In this document: positions 1-10,137 of the stretch, piece after piece | Numbering within the stretch: position 1 is the stretch's first letter | Layout of the letters: each line of letters begins with the position of its first letter | Assembly: GCF_947497915.1 (NCBI RefSeq) | Contig: NZ_CANMIJ010000001.1 | Location: 473,501-537,500 of the forward strand | Reading direction: 5' to 3' | Length of the DNA: 64,000 bases | Source of the DNA: an uncultured Erythrobacter sp. | GTDB taxonomy: Bacteria > Pseudomonadota > Alphaproteobacteria > Sphingomonadales > Sphingomonadaceae | Translations under genes and position numbers: made by a program | The notes under the pieces: generated by a model | The model's database searches: none | What the model was told of the DNA's origin: nothing | Seen by the model: the letters and a program-made list of their open reading frames with translations, nothing else

Positions 1-189
1 TAAAGGCGACATTTTGAGGTATTGTCATAAGCCTGTGTCCTAATCCGCTTTCGCGCGGATGCCAATGCGGGTTCGCGGCTGCGGCAGACATTGAAAGCAC
101 ACGGCGCGGCGGGGGCAAGATTTTCTTGCACATGGCTCGTTCAAATCGAATTGCCCTTACGTCGCAGAGGGCCTAACCCGCCTGTCATT

Positions 190-1455
190 ATGACAAGCCA
201 AACTGCATCTGCGGCTTATGCAAGCCCGACCGAAGCCGGCGCCGACGCGCTGACCATCGACACTATTCGCGCAGCTGCTGCGCGAATTGAAGGCGCGGTT
301 GTAAAAACGCCGATGATGCATTCGATTACCCTGTCGGAAATTACCGGCGCGGAAGTGTGGTTGAAGTTTGAGAACCTGCAATTCACCGCTGCTTATAAAG
401 AGCGCGGTGCGCTCAACGCTTTGCTGCATTTAACCGACGAGCAGAAGAAGCGCGGCGTGATCGCGGCCTCTGCCGGAAACCATTCGCAGGGGCTTTCCTA
501 TCACGGCACCCGTTTGGGTGTGCCGGTGACTATCGTAATGCCTAAGACAACGCCGACTGTGAAAATCATGCAGACCGAAAGCGTCGGTGGCAATGTTGTG
601 ATCGAGGGTGAGACTTTTGATGAGGCGGCGGCGCATGCCCGCACTCTCGAAGAGGAGTTGGGGCTTACGTTCGTGCACCCGTTTGATGATCCTCTGATCG
701 CAGCGGGTCAGGGTACGGTTGCGCTCGAAATGCTTGAGGTGAAGCCCGATCTTGATTGCCTCGTGACGCCGATTGGTGGCGGCGGGCTGATCTCTGGCAT
801 GGCGACTGTCGCCAAAGCCATGAATTCCGATATCGAAGTCGTCGGGGTACAGGCGGCATTGTTCCCGAGCATGTTTGATCGGATCAAAGGCGAAAGCCAC
901 GATTGCGGAGGTGACACTCTGGCTGAAGGGATCGCGGTGAAAAAGCCCGGCGAGTTTACCAGCAAGGTTATCGCTGAGCGGGTGGACGACATCCTATTGG
1001 TTGGCGAACCAGCGCTTGAAAAAGCGGTCTCGTTGCTGCTCCAGATTGAGAAGACCGTGGTCGAGGGAGCGGGCGCAGCTGGGCTCGCCGCTGTTCTCAG
1101 CAATCCCGAGCGGTTCGCCGGAAAAACCATCGGCCTTGTGCTGTGCGGCGGCAATATCGATACCCGCTTGCTCGCCAATGTCCTGCTGCGCGACCTTGCA
1201 CGTCAAGGGCGGCTCGCACGGTTGCGCGTGACATTACAGGATCGCCCTGGCGCTTTGTTCAAAGTGATGAGCCTGTTTGATCAGCACAACGTCAACATCA
1301 TCGAAATCTATCACCAGCGCATCTTTACGACACTGCCGGCCAAAGGTCTGATCACAGATATCGAATGCGAAGCGCGCGACGCAGAGCAGGTTGAACGGCT
1401 GATCGAAGCCTTGCGGGCCAAAAACTACGAAGTGCAGATGGTCGAATTGAATTAG
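190..1455 (+). CDS. ilvA: threonine ammonia-lyase with C-terminal ACT domain
   Basis: PLP-dependent fold-type II enzyme that deaminates threonine to 2-oxobutanoate, the entry step to isoleucine; cytoplasmic. The protein has 421 residues from the chosen start. The PLP lysine lies in TAAYKERGA (about residue 70), the phosphate-binding loop is PIGGGGLISG, and the cofactor-contact motif is LCGGNID. The last 70 or so residues (LRVTLQDRPGALFKV onward) form one ACT domain, as in the roughly 400-residue single-ACT class rather than the two-ACT E. coli IlvA. The ORF track starts at 91, but the first 33 codons look unlike the family and MTSQTASAAY at 190 fits better. No strong Shine-Dalgarno is visible. 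The single ACT domain leaves open whether the role is biosynthetic or catabolic. Confidence 0.9.
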   Translation: MTSQTASAAYASPTEAGADALTIDTIRAAAARIEGAVVKTPMMHSITLSEITGAEVWLKFENLQFTAAYKERGALNALLHLTDEQKKRGVIAASAGNHSQGLSYHGTRLGVPVTIVMPKTTPTVKIMQTESVGGNVVIEGETFDEAAAHARTLEEELGLTFVHPFDDPLIAAGQGTVALEMLEVKPDLDCLVTPIGGGGLISGMATVAKAMNSDIEVVGVQAALFPSMFDRIKGESHDCGGDTLAEGIAVKKPGEFTSKVIAERVDDILLVGEPALEKAVSLLLQIEKTVVEGAGAAGLAAVLSNPERFAGKTIGLVLCGGNIDTRLLANVLLRDLARQGRLARLRVTLQDRPGALFKVMSLFDQHNVNIIEIYHQRIFTTLPAKGLITDIECEARDAEQVERLIEALRAKNYEVQMVELN

Positions 1456-1576
1456 CACCACGTTGGCGCCCATCAAACATGTGAAAGACTTTGCAAAAAC
1501 CTGTCCCGCTTTGAATCACCTTTGCCGGGAAATCGATGGACTGTGCAAAGTAAGGCTTTATTCACCATGATTCATA

Positions 1577-1626
1577 GTTAAGACTCTTTTACCGCGCAGC
1601 CCAAGCAGGCATAAGATTGTCTTAAC
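1577..1626. promoter_or_regulatory. 8-bp inverted repeat upstream of bpt
   Basis: GTTAAGAC (1577-1584) and GTCTTAAC (1619-1626) form perfect inverted half-sites 34 bases apart in the 213-base gap before bpt. It may be an operator or only chance; a repeat of this size is not rare in a gap this long. No clear -35/-10 pair was identified. Confidence 0.2.
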
Positions 1627-1668
1627 AAGCCCGACGCTGATTCCCGCTAGAGAGGACCGAGCCGACCC

Positions 1669-2514
1669 GTGACGGCCCCAATTCGCTTCCCCCGCTTCTT
1701 CGTGACGAGCCCCGCGCCGTGTCCGTATCTACCCGGACGCCAAGAGCGGAAGGTTTTCACAGAGCTTAAGGGTGAGCATGCGGATCAGCTTAACGAGGCT
1801 TTGGGCCGGATTGGTTTCCGTCGCAGCCAAACCGTCGCCTACCGTCCCAGCTGCCTAGATTGCCAAGCCTGCGTTTCGGTTCGTGTGGTCGCCAGCGAAT
1901 TTAAAGCGTCAAGCACGCAAAAGCGCGATCTTAAACGCAACAGCGATCTGGTCACGACCGAATGCCGTCCTTGGGCAACCGATGAGCAATTCGAGCTTTT
2001 GACCAAATATCTGTCCGTCCGCCATCCCGATGGCGGCATGTCCGCAATGGATGAGATGGATTATGCCGACATGGTGGAACACACGCCTGTCACCAGCAGC
2101 CTCGTCGAATATCGCGAACCGACCATATCGGGTGAGCCCGGCGAACTGGTTGGCGCTTGTCTCACAGACCGTCAGGGTGATGGATTATCGATGATCTATT
2201 CATTCTACGACCCCGATCACACAGACCGTGCTGGACTGGGCAATTACATCATCCTCGATCATATCCGCCGCGCGGGCGAAGCTGGCCTGCCTTATGTGTA
2301 TCTCGGCTATTGGGTCGATGGATCGCCGCGCATGCAATATAAAGTGCGTTATCGTCCGCTCGAAAAACTCACCCGCGATGGTTGGCAGCGGATGGATCGC
2401 GACGAACAGAGCAAACTGATCGCCGAAGCGACAGCACCGCGTAGCGAAAAGGGTGGAACGATTGGCGGCGCAAGGGGTAAGGACGGACAACCCGTTAAAT
2501 TTCCCGCGAGCTAA
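1669..2514 (+). CDS. bpt: aspartate/glutamate leucyltransferase (N-end rule)
   Basis: Transfers leucine from Leu-tRNA to proteins with N-terminal Asp or Glu, marking them for ClpS/ClpAP degradation; cytoplasmic. The N-terminal ATE domain is clear, with [17 protein letters not shown] near residues 17-33 and the cysteine-rich [12 protein letters not shown] near 62-73. The C-terminal ATE domain includes the [11 protein letters not shown] motif typical of Bpt. Start is GTG behind an AGAGAGGA-like ribosome site. At 281 residues it is about 30 longer than many Bpt proteins because of a Gly/Lys-rich C-terminal tail. The gene is followed three bases later by tamA, but a functional link is not implied. 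Confidence 0.93.
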   Translation: MTAPIRFPRFFVTSPAPCPYLPGRQERKVFTELKGEHADQLNEALGRIGFRRSQTVAYRPSCLDCQACVSVRVVASEFKASSTQKRDLKRNSDLVTTECRPWATDEQFELLTKYLSVRHPDGGMSAMDEMDYADMVEHTPVTSSLVEYREPTISGEPGELVGACLTDRQGDGLSMIYSFYDPDHTDRAGLGNYIILDHIRRAGEAGLPYVYLGYWVDGSPRMQYKVRYRPLEKLTRDGWQRMDRDEQSKLIAEATAPRSEKGGTIGGARGKDGQPVKFPAS

Positions 2515-2517
2515 AAT

Positions 2518-4752
2518 TTGCCCCGTTTACAATTGAATATGGTCTTTGTCGCTGGACTGTGCGCGGTATGCGCGCTGTTTCCGGTGGGCAGCCATGCGAT
2601 TGCGCAGGACGCAGCGGGCAATGCGCAGGAAACGCAGAACCCGCCGACTGAACCTGAAGCAGCTCCCGCTCAGCCGCGATTGAATGACCTTACGCTGGAT
2701 GAGCTGATCCCCGTGGATGCGGTGGGCAATGCGCAAAGCTGGGCAGGGCAGGACAACGCGCCTGCCGCCAGTGAAGCCGATGTCGAGGATGTATCCGAAG
2801 CGGCTGAAAGCGAACTTGAAAGCCCCAGCGATCCCATCGCCAATTCGGCTTTCGATGAGTTCAGCATCCCGGAGACAGATCGGCTAGAACCCGATCCCGA
2901 GGTGACGGCTTTGGCAGAAATTGATGCGCCGGACTTGATTGAACTGCCTGCGCTTCAGGAGTTTAGAGTCAGTGACGAGCTGATCCTTGCTTTCCCCGAA
3001 GACAATGATCGCTTTCCAGAACGCACTGCTTTTATTGAGCGGTTCCGCGCACTTTCAACGATCGAAACATTGGAAAGCGGCGATGACACTGTTCCGCAGC
3101 TCGCGGCCCGAGCGCGCGCCGATGAAACGCTGCTTGGCGATATGTTGCGCACGTATGGATATTACGACGGCGAGGTCGTGCGCCAGCTATCCGGCGGCCG
3201 GCGCGGCGGTGATGAAGGCGGTGAGCGCGTTGATACCGATCCAAAAGTGCGCTTCGATGTTCTTCCGGGCGAACGGTACACCTATGGAACGATCAACCTC
3301 GGATCGCTTGATAGCGCACCCGATTATTCGACATTGCGCGAGAGCTTTGCGATCCAACCGGGGGATTCGTTGCAGTCCGACCGGATTATTGCGGAGGAAA
3401 CCGATCTCCGTCTCGCGCTGGGTGAAAGCGGTTATCCTTTTGCAGAGATTGACGCGCCAAGCCTGCTGATCGATCACGCCCGCAGCGAAGGCGATCTGAC
3501 ATTGCCCGTCGATCCCGGCGGCAAATATGTGTTTGGCGGGATTGCCAGCGATGATGCGCGTTTCCTGTCTGGCAAACACTTGTCGCGGATCGCCCGATTT
3601 GAAAACGGCGATATCTATCAGGCCAGCCTGCAAGCCGATTTGCGCCGCGCTATCCTTGCGACCGGCCTAGTCACCAGTGTCACCGTCCAACCGCGCGAGA
3701 TCGCCAGTCCGCAAAACGGTGAACCCGGCCAAGTTGCGCTCGACGTTGATTTCGAACGCGCCCCGCTCCGCACGATTGCGGGGGCGATCGGCTACGGCAC
3801 CGAAGACGGGGTAAAGCTGGAGGCGAGCTGGGAGCACCGTAACCTGTTCCCGCCCGAAGGATCGCTGAAACTGCGCGGAATTCTGGGCACGCGAGAACAG
3901 CTGGGCAGCGTCACGTTTAAGAAGAACAATTTCCGCGATCGCGATCAGGTTTTAACGGTTGATGCCTATGCCAGCGATATAGAAACCGAAGCGGTCGATG
4001 CGCGCACCGTTGCGCTGCGCGGCTCGTTTGAGCGGATATCGAACCTCCTGTTCCAAAAACCGCTCAGCTGGCAGATCGGCGCAGAGGCGCTTTACACTGA
4101 TGAACGCAACCGGATCATCAATGGTATCCTGCGCCCGCGTCAGGAATATACGATCTTTGGCCTGTTCGGCAGCGCGACCCTCGATTCCAGCAATGACTTG
4201 CTCGACCCGAGCGAAGGATACCGCGTCACCGGGTTTCTCGCGCCAGAGGTTTCCCAATCTGTTGGCACACAAACATTCTATCTGCGCGGGCAAGTCGATG
4301 CGAGCTATTACCAATCCGTCGGCAGCACTGTTGTTGCCGGACGCGTGCGCGCCGCGACCATTCAGGGCGCTGATGCTGGCCTGATCGCGCCATCGCGGCG
4401 GCTGTACGCCGGCGGCGGCGGATCGGTGCGCGGGTACGGTTTCCAAGGTATCGGCCCGCGCAACGATCTGGGCGAGCCAACGGGCGGCGGATCGCTCGTT
4501 GAATTCTCGCTGGAGGCGCGCATTCAAACCGGTTTTCTCGACGGCGCCGTTGAAATTGTGCCGTTCATCGACGCTGGCTCGGTCGCGTTGGGTTCGACAC
4601 CTGATTTCCGCTTCATCCAATACGGTGCGGGATTGGGCGTCCGGTATAAGACTAGCTTTGGCCCGATCCGTGTTGATGTCGGCACTCCGCTCAACCCGAC
4701 CGAATTCGACGCGCCTGTTGTCGTCTATGTCAGCCTAGGTCAGGCGTTCTGA
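2518..4752 (+). CDS. tamA: TamA-like Omp85 outer membrane translocation protein
   Basis: Outer-membrane half of the translocation and assembly module, which with TamB helps insert autotransporters and other beta-barrel proteins. A signal peptide (hydrophobic VFVAGLCAVCALFPVG, then AIAQDA) is followed by an acidic, low-complexity segment up to about residue 150, then POTRA-like repeats, then a 16-strand barrel from about residue 415. The Omp85 signature SVRGYGFQGIGP lies near residue 637, and the protein ends in phenylalanine (YVSLGQAF), as barrels do. Start is TTG at 2518; an in-frame ATG at 2539 would also give a good signal peptide, and neither has a convincing ribosome site. It overlaps tamB by one base, which supports pairing. 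The long acidic region before the POTRA domains is unusual compared with E. coli TamA. Confidence 0.9.
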   Translation: MPRLQLNMVFVAGLCAVCALFPVGSHAIAQDAAGNAQETQNPPTEPEAAPAQPRLNDLTLDELIPVDAVGNAQSWAGQDNAPAASEADVEDVSEAAESELESPSDPIANSAFDEFSIPETDRLEPDPEVTALAEIDAPDLIELPALQEFRVSDELILAFPEDNDRFPERTAFIERFRALSTIETLESGDDTVPQLAARARADETLLGDMLRTYGYYDGEVVRQLSGGRRGGDEGGERVDTDPKVRFDVLPGERYTYGTINLGSLDSAPDYSTLRESFAIQPGDSLQSDRIIAEETDLRLALGESGYPFAEIDAPSLLIDHARSEGDLTLPVDPGGKYVFGGIASDDARFLSGKHLSRIARFENGDIYQASLQADLRRAILATGLVTSVTVQPREIASPQNGEPGQVALDVDFERAPLRTIAGAIGYGTEDGVKLEASWEHRNLFPPEGSLKLRGILGTREQLGSVTFKKNNFRDRDQVLTVDAYASDIETEAVDARTVALRGSFERISNLLFQKPLSWQIGAEALYTDERNRIINGILRPRQEYTIFGLFGSATLDSSNDLLDPSEGYRVTGFLAPEVSQSVGTQTFYLRGQVDASYYQSVGSTVVAGRVRAATIQGADAGLIAPSRRLYAGGGGSVRGYGFQGIGPRNDLGEPTGGGSLVEFSLEARIQTGFLDGAVEIVPFIDAGSVALGSTPDFRFIQYGAGLGVRYKTSFGPIRVDVGTPLNPTEFDAPVVVYVSLGQAF

Positions 4753-7700
4753 TGGACGGCGAAAACGACATTGAAGCGGGCGAGATCGAAGCGCCGGAGC
4801 GTAAGCGCAAGCGCCGCTGGCTCAAACGTTTCGGATGGCTGCTCGCGATTATCCTCGCGCCGCTTGTTCTGGCGGCGATTTTCCTAAGCTCCTCCATCGG
4901 CAAACGCTTTGTGTCGGATCAGATTGCGCAGGTCGCCCCTGCATCGGGCCTGCGGTTTGAGGTTGGGCGGATCGAAGGCGACATATACGGGCAAGCCGTT
5001 CTGCACGATGTCGTGTTCAGCGATCCGAAGGGCGAATTTCTGGTCATTCCCGAAGCGGAGATCGACTGGAGACCGCTATCATGGTTCTGGAGCGGAATTG
5101 ACGTTCGCAAGCTGACCGCGCGGCGCGGGCGGCTGGAACGCCTGCCTGAATTGCTTCCCGGCGATCCCGATGCGCCGCTGCTTCCCGACTTTGATATTCG
5201 CGTCGACACGCTCACAATCGAAGACCTTGTGCTCGCACCCGGCGTTGCGGGTGAAGAACAGCAGCGCGTAAACCTGACGAGCAAGATCGACATCCGATCG
5301 GGCCGCGCCTTTGTCGATGCGAAAGGCACATTGGGGACAGAGGATAGCCTTGCTATGCTACTCGATGCGGAGCCCGATGGTGACCGATTCGACCTGTCGA
5401 TTGATTACCGCGCAGCCTCCGATGGTCCGATAGCGCAAATGGCGGGGTTGAACGCCTCCTATGAGGCACGGGTCGAGGGTGATGGAACTTGGTCAAACTG
5501 GCTTGGCCATGCGCTTGTCACGCGCCAGCAAGGCGAGGACAAACCAAGCCGGGTTGCCGCGTTTCAGCTGACCAATAAAGCCGGGACATATGGTTTACTG
5601 GGTCAGGCATCGGCCGGTTTTGCCTCCAATTCTATCCTCGGTAGGGCAACCGGAGAGGCGCTATCCTTGGCGCTTACCGGCACTCTGGAACAGAGCACAT
5701 TTGATGGGCAGCTTGCGGCGGTTTCCTCTGGCATTGATCTGCGCGGCGATGGCGCGGTTGATCTGGCGGGCAACAGTTTTGACGGCTTTGATGCGCGCCT
5801 TATCGTTCGCAATCCGGCGCTTCTGGGCGAGGCGATTTTGCTTTCCGATACGCGCATCAATGCGGCACTCAATGGCCCATTCCGCGATCTGACCATCCAG
5901 CATGATCTAACAATTGGCGCGCTGACCGCAGGCACCACAATCCTCGAAAACTTGGCGCAATCGGGCGTTGCTACATTTGACGGTGCGATCTTCGATTTGC
6001 CGCTGGATACGACCGTGGAGCGGGTGGTTTCAGGCAGCGCCCTGATCGATCCGCAATTGGTCGGCGGCACGTTGACAGGCAATCTGACATATTCCGGCAC
6101 GCGGCTTACCTCCAACGAAGCGCGCATTCGCTTCCCCTCGCTTGATGCGGCGGTGGCACTGCGCGGGGATACCGCGACGGGGAGCTACGCGATTGCTGGC
6201 CCGGTCAATGCGCGCGGGCTAGCACTGGACGGGATCGGAACTGTCACCGCGAATGCAAAATTGCTCGCACAGTTCGGAACGCGCACGCCGTGGAGTGTCC
6301 GCGCCAACCTGGCTGGACGGCTCGACAATGTTACCAATGCCAGCGTCGCCAATGTCGCGGGCGAGCAGCTGAGGTTCAATGGCGCATTTGGAATGGCATC
6401 TGGTCAACCGATTGTGCTGCGCGAGGTGGAGCTGGATAGCGAGCGGCTAACCGCCCAATTTGACAGCCGTATCATCGGCGAACGAACCACATTCGCCGGT
6501 GGCGGAAACCATGTTCAATACGGCGACTTTACCATCGATGCTGAGATCGCTGGCGACGGTCCGCGCGCGACACTGGTTCTCGCCGATCCGCTTCCCTCTG
6601 CGGGCCTCGCTGATGTGCGTTTGCAAATTGCGCCGAGCGATAGTGGCTTCGCTGTCGATGCGTCAGGCGGATCACTGCTCGGGCCGTTCGATGGAGCTAT
6701 GGAGCTGATCCTGCCTGCAAATGGTGCGACCCGAATCGCGATCGAGCAATTGCAGGTTTACCGCACCAATGTCATCGGATCACTTGTGCTGGGCGATACT
6801 GGGATTTCAGGCGATCTGGCGCTTTCAGGCGGGGGCTTGGACGGCACCGTCATGCTGGCTCCGGCCACTGGCGGTTCGCAAGGTTTTGACCTTGATTTGA
6901 CCGCGCGGCAGGCCCGCTTTGGCGGCGACACACCGATTGCCTTGGCGAGCGCAGATATCGATGCCAGCGGCACATTCCGCGATGGAAGCAGCCGGATCAT
7001 CGCCGACGTGAAGGGATCGGGTCTCGAATATGGCGCGCTGTCGATTGCGCAGTTTGCGGCCAATGCGGAAGTGATCGACGGACGCGGAGATGTGAGAGCC
7101 TCTATCGCAGGGCGCCGCAGTGACAGGTTCGCGCTGAAGTTTGATGGCGATATCGCGCCGCAGCGGATTTCGCTGCTCGCGCGCGGTGAATATGGCGGGC
7201 GCCCGATCACGATGCCACGACGTGCGGTGCTGAGCGCGCAAGGCGATGGCGGTTGGAGCCTTGCACCGACGCAGATCGGATTTGCGCGCGGATTTGCAAT
7301 TGTTGATGGCTCGTTTGGGGGAAGCAAAACCGCTCTGAATGCACAGCTATCGCAGATGCCGCTGCGCCTTGCAGACCTTGTCGGAAGCGAGCTTGGCCTT
7401 GGTGGACGGCTTTCGGGTATCGTCAATTGGAACCAGAGCGGAAACGCTGCGCCTTCGGCGAAAGCGCGTGTCCGCATCGATGATTTCACCCGCTCCGGCC
7501 TGGTGCTGTCCTCCACACCGATCGATGTTTTGGCAGTGGCGGATCTTTCTGAATCGTCGCTGACATTGGGCGCCCGCCTGCGCGAAGATGGGGAGCGGCT
7601 TGGCAGGTTGGACGCGCGGGTCACGGGTCTGAGCGGCGGCAGTGATCTTGCCGCGCGGATCATGCGCGGGCGGCTGGATGCGAATTTTGCCTATGACGGC

Positions 7701-8966
7701 GCGGCGAGCTCGCTTTGGCGGCTGGCAGCGATTGAAACATTCGATCTGACCGGCCCGATCAGCGTCAATGCCAAAGCGACGGGGACATTGAACGATCCGC
7801 GCATCACTGGTGCTCTGGCAAGTGATGATTTGCGGCTTCAAAGCGCGCTATCGGGAACAGACATCAACGATGTGACCGCGCGCGGACGCTTCGCCGGATC
7901 GACGCTTACTATAACGCGCTTCGCCGGTGAAACGCGCGGCGGTGGCAGTGTCAGCGGCAGCGGCACGGTGAACCTATCAGGCATGAGCGCCCGCCGGGGC
8001 CCGCGTATCGATTTGAAAGCCGCGGCTAAGAATGCACAGCTGCTCAGCGCCAATGGACTGGACGCGACCATAACAGGCCCGCTGCGGCTCGTTTCGGATG
8101 GGTTGGGCGGAACAATTGCGGGCCGTGTTTCCATCGACCGAGCGAGCTGGGCTCTGGGTATCGCGGCTGAAGACTTGTCGCTCCCCAAAATTGCCACCCG
8201 CGAGGTGAATTTGCGCGACACAAGCGTGGTGAGAACGCGCAGTGCGGCGGCATCTTGGCGATATCTCATCAACGCTTCCTCGCCGAGCCGCGTGGCAGTC
8301 GACGGCATGGGCCTCGACAGCGAATGGGGAGTCGATATTGCCCTGCGCGGGACAGTCGATGATCCGCGTATCGGCGGCGAGGCGCGATTGGTGCGCGGCG
8401 ATTATACCTTTGCAGGCACCCGATTTGATTTGACCCAAGGACGGATCGATTTTGACGCCAACATGCCGATTGATCCGCGTCTCAATTTGATCGCGCAGAC
8501 CAACGCCAACGGCACCGATGTCACGGTGGCGATCACTGGCAATGCGCAATCGCCCGAGGTCGCGTTTTCATCGCAGCCAGCACTGCCGGAGGAGGAAATC
8601 CTTGCGCGGCTGCTGTTCGGCGGCTCCGTCACGTCTTTGTCCGCAACGGATGCGCTGCAATTGGGCGCAGCGCTGGCCTCTTTGCGTGGCGGAAGTGGGG
8701 GCCTTGATCCCATCGGCGATCTGCGTCGCTCCATCGGCCTTGATCAATTGCGCATCATCAGTGCCGATCCGGCCATCGGACGGGGAACAGGTGTGGCTTT
8801 GGGTAAGAATCTTGGCCGTAGGTTCTATGTCGAAATCGTCACTGACGGGCGCGGATACAGCGCGACTTCGGTCGAATACCGCGTGACCAGCTGGCTCGCC
8901 TTGCTCGGCACGGTTTCCACGATCGGACGCGACAGCGTTTTGGCAGAGATCAGCCGCGATTACTGA
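4752..8966 (+). CDS. tamB: TamB-like translocation/assembly protein (DUF490)
   Basis: Inner-membrane-anchored partner of TamA that spans the periplasm as a long beta-taco; the family is implicated in barrel assembly and phospholipid transport. The protein has 1404 residues with an Arg/Lys-rich N-terminus, one transmembrane anchor at about residues 24-46 (LLAIILAPLVLAAIFL), a very long repetitive beta-rich region, and the conserved C-terminal DUF490 domain. That domain includes DYTFAGTRFDLTQGRIDFD and PALPEEEILARLLFG, and the end is beta-strand rich. Its ATG shares the A of the tamA stop codon (TGATG), so translation is coupled. Its 3' end overlaps the convergent lysozyme gene by seven bases. 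Confidence 0.93.
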   Translation: MDGENDIEAGEIEAPERKRKRRWLKRFGWLLAIILAPLVLAAIFLSSSIGKRFVSDQIAQVAPASGLRFEVGRIEGDIYGQAVLHDVVFSDPKGEFLVIPEAEIDWRPLSWFWSGIDVRKLTARRGRLERLPELLPGDPDAPLLPDFDIRVDTLTIEDLVLAPGVAGEEQQRVNLTSKIDIRSGRAFVDAKGTLGTEDSLAMLLDAEPDGDRFDLSIDYRAASDGPIAQMAGLNASYEARVEGDGTWSNWLGHALVTRQQGEDKPSRVAAFQLTNKAGTYGLLGQASAGFASNSILGRATGEALSLALTGTLEQSTFDGQLAAVSSGIDLRGDGAVDLAGNSFDGFDARLIVRNPALLGEAILLSDTRINAALNGPFRDLTIQHDLTIGALTAGTTILENLAQSGVATFDGAIFDLPLDTTVERVVSGSALIDPQLVGGTLTGNLTYSGTRLTSNEARIRFPSLDAAVALRGDTATGSYAIAGPVNARGLALDGIGTVTANAKLLAQFGTRTPWSVRANLAGRLDNVTNASVANVAGEQLRFNGAFGMASGQPIVLREVELDSERLTAQFDSRIIGERTTFAGGGNHVQYGDFTIDAEIAGDGPRATLVLADPLPSAGLADVRLQIAPSDSGFAVDASGGSLLGPFDGAMELILPANGATRIAIEQLQVYRTNVIGSLVLGDTGISGDLALSGGGLDGTVMLAPATGGSQGFDLDLTARQARFGGDTPIALASADIDASGTFRDGSSRIIADVKGSGLEYGALSIAQFAANAEVIDGRGDVRASIAGRRSDRFALKFDGDIAPQRISLLARGEYGGRPITMPRRAVLSAQGDGGWSLAPTQIGFARGFAIVDGSFGGSKTALNAQLSQMPLRLADLVGSELGLGGRLSGIVNWNQSGNAAPSAKARVRIDDFTRSGLVLSSTPIDVLAVADLSESSLTLGARLREDGERLGRLDARVTGLSGGSDLAARIMRGRLDANFAYDGAASSLWRLAAIETFDLTGPISVNAKATGTLNDPRITGALASDDLRLQSALSGTDINDVTARGRFAGSTLTITRFAGETRGGGSVSGSGTVNLSGMSARRGPRIDLKAAAKNAQLLSANGLDATITGPLRLVSDGLGGTIAGRVSIDRASWALGIAAEDLSLPKIATREVNLRDTSVVRTRSAAASWRYLINASSPSRVAVDGMGLDSEWGVDIALRGTVDDPRIGGEARLVRGDYTFAGTRFDLTQGRIDFDANMPIDPRLNLIAQTNANGTDVTVAITGNAQSPEVAFSSQPALPEEEILARLLFGGSVTSLSATDALQLGAALASLRGGSGGLDPIGDLRRSIGLDQLRIISADPAIGRGTGVALGKNLGRRFYVEIVTDGRGYSATSVEYRVTSWLALLGTVSTIGRDSVLAEISRDY

Positions 8967-9625
8967 TCGCGGTAAAGCGCCGTTTCGTCCCTGCGCCGCC
9001 GGACAAGCCCTTTCAGAACACGCCCACCGGCCTTGTTCCAGCGCGCGAATTCAGCCGCCGCTCCGTCGTAATCGCCCGCGATGTGTTTCTTTGTCAGCGA
9101 GGCGCGTGTGATGGCTCCGGTGTTGTAATGAAAACTGACCATCGCATCGAATTGCGCCTGTGTGACGGGCGCTTTGCCAAGCGCGCGGGCTACATCGGCA
9201 GCGTAACGTTTCAGATCGTCTTCTAAACGTTCATCGCATTGCGCCTGTGTCCAAACCGTTGTCGGTTCCACAAAACCGTGCAGACCGCTGCGCGTTGCGC
9301 CCCAGCCGATGGTCCACGGCGCGCCGCCCGTTCCGGGGTCAGGATAGGCTGCGACCAGACCGTCGCGGCGCAGGCGGGCGCAGCCTTCGAATTTCTTGAT
9401 CAGCGCGATCCCATTTGGGCCGACTTTGCGGGCGCGGCCATCCTCTGACAAAACTGTCTGCCGCTTCACGACGGGCACGCCAGAGGCGGTTGTGTTCGGA
9501 CGGTCGATCACCTGATCAATGGCCGCATCAATCCTCTCAACTTCCGATTGGCGAAAGCCACGCTTCATCATCGAGCGCAGCGTATCGAACAGCGGCTTGC
9601 GAGTGTCGTTGGAACGTTTGGTCAT
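8960..9625 (-). CDS. GH24 phage-type lysozyme (muramidase)
   Basis: Cleaves the MurNAc-GlcNAc bond of peptidoglycan. The C-terminal 150 residues match the T4-lysozyme family. The catalytic triad is readable as E80 (KKFEG), D96 (YPDP) and T105 (WTIGWG), and the conserved FDAMVSFHYNTG and RRRRDE segments are present. The first 65 residues (221 in all) are an extra charged extension with no signal peptide or SAR helix that I can see, so how it would reach the wall is unclear. No holin, spanin or other phage gene is nearby, so it looks like a chromosomal domesticated endolysin rather than a prophage remnant. It is transcribed convergently with tamB, and the stops overlap by seven bases. Confidence 0.85.
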   Translation of the reverse strand: MTKRSNDTRKPLFDTLRSMMKRGFRQSEVERIDAAIDQVIDRPNTTASGVPVVKRQTVLSEDGRARKVGPNGIALIKKFEGCARLRRDGLVAAYPDPGTGGAPWTIGWGATRSGLHGFVEPTTVWTQAQCDERLEDDLKRYAADVARALGKAPVTQAQFDAMVSFHYNTGAITRASLTKKHIAGDYDGAAAEFARWNKAGGRVLKGLVRRRRDETALYRDQ

Positions 9626-10137
9626 GGCGGGGGCCTTCGTCGGGAGGGGAGGGAAGGCAGACGCATTAGGCAGAAAAAAGCGGAGTAGGAAAATGGAAAA
9701 CTACGCTGCGCTCTTGAGATAAGCGCGCTCATCGGTCAGCATTCCGAATGGGCGAGGTGGTGATCGTCCGCAAATGGTTGTTTGTCAAAGCAAGCTTCGG
9801 TCACGGCGACAGCGCTGTTCGCGGCGTTGCACGGCTATGAAACGATGGACGGGTTCAAACCTTATTTGCTCGCTTGGCTATACGCCTAAGGCAGTCACGT
9901 TTCTAAAGATATTGTCCGCCTACAACGTATTTTTCATGTTCAACATTGAATTGCTAATGGGACCTCAATTGGCAGAACCCATGCATCGGGTTTTACCGAC
10001 CGGTTCGGCAAATTCGAGATTCATGAAATGACTGACGAATGAGCAGTTTTCAAACGAAGCGCAAAAATTAGCCCGAGTGATACAAGTTGTTAATCAGTGA
10101 AAACTAAGCGGAAACACTGATACGACGGGAATCTTTT
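9626..10137. other. 512-base intergenic region, no supportable gene
   Basis: This gap holds the 5' regions of the divergent lysozyme and GGDEF-EAL genes. The ORF track lists 85- and 67-residue ORFs here, but they have no recognisable composition, motif or ribosome site. A short plus-strand frame ending at about 9890 (LFAALHGYETMDGFKPYLLAWLYA then stop, in a different frame from the listed ORF) reads like coding sequence but is closed upstream by a stop and has no start. It could be a gene remnant. The last 100 bases are AT-rich and probably carry the promoter of the downstream gene. Confidence 0.4.

Noticed and set aside
91-189. N-terminal extension of the threonine ammonia-lyase ORF
   Set aside because: The 33 extra residues do not resemble the family and the internal ATG at 190 gives the expected start.
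9774-10031. 85-residue ORF in the intergenic gap
   Set aside because: Basic and Cys/Arg-rich shadow-like composition, no ribosome site, no recognisable motif.
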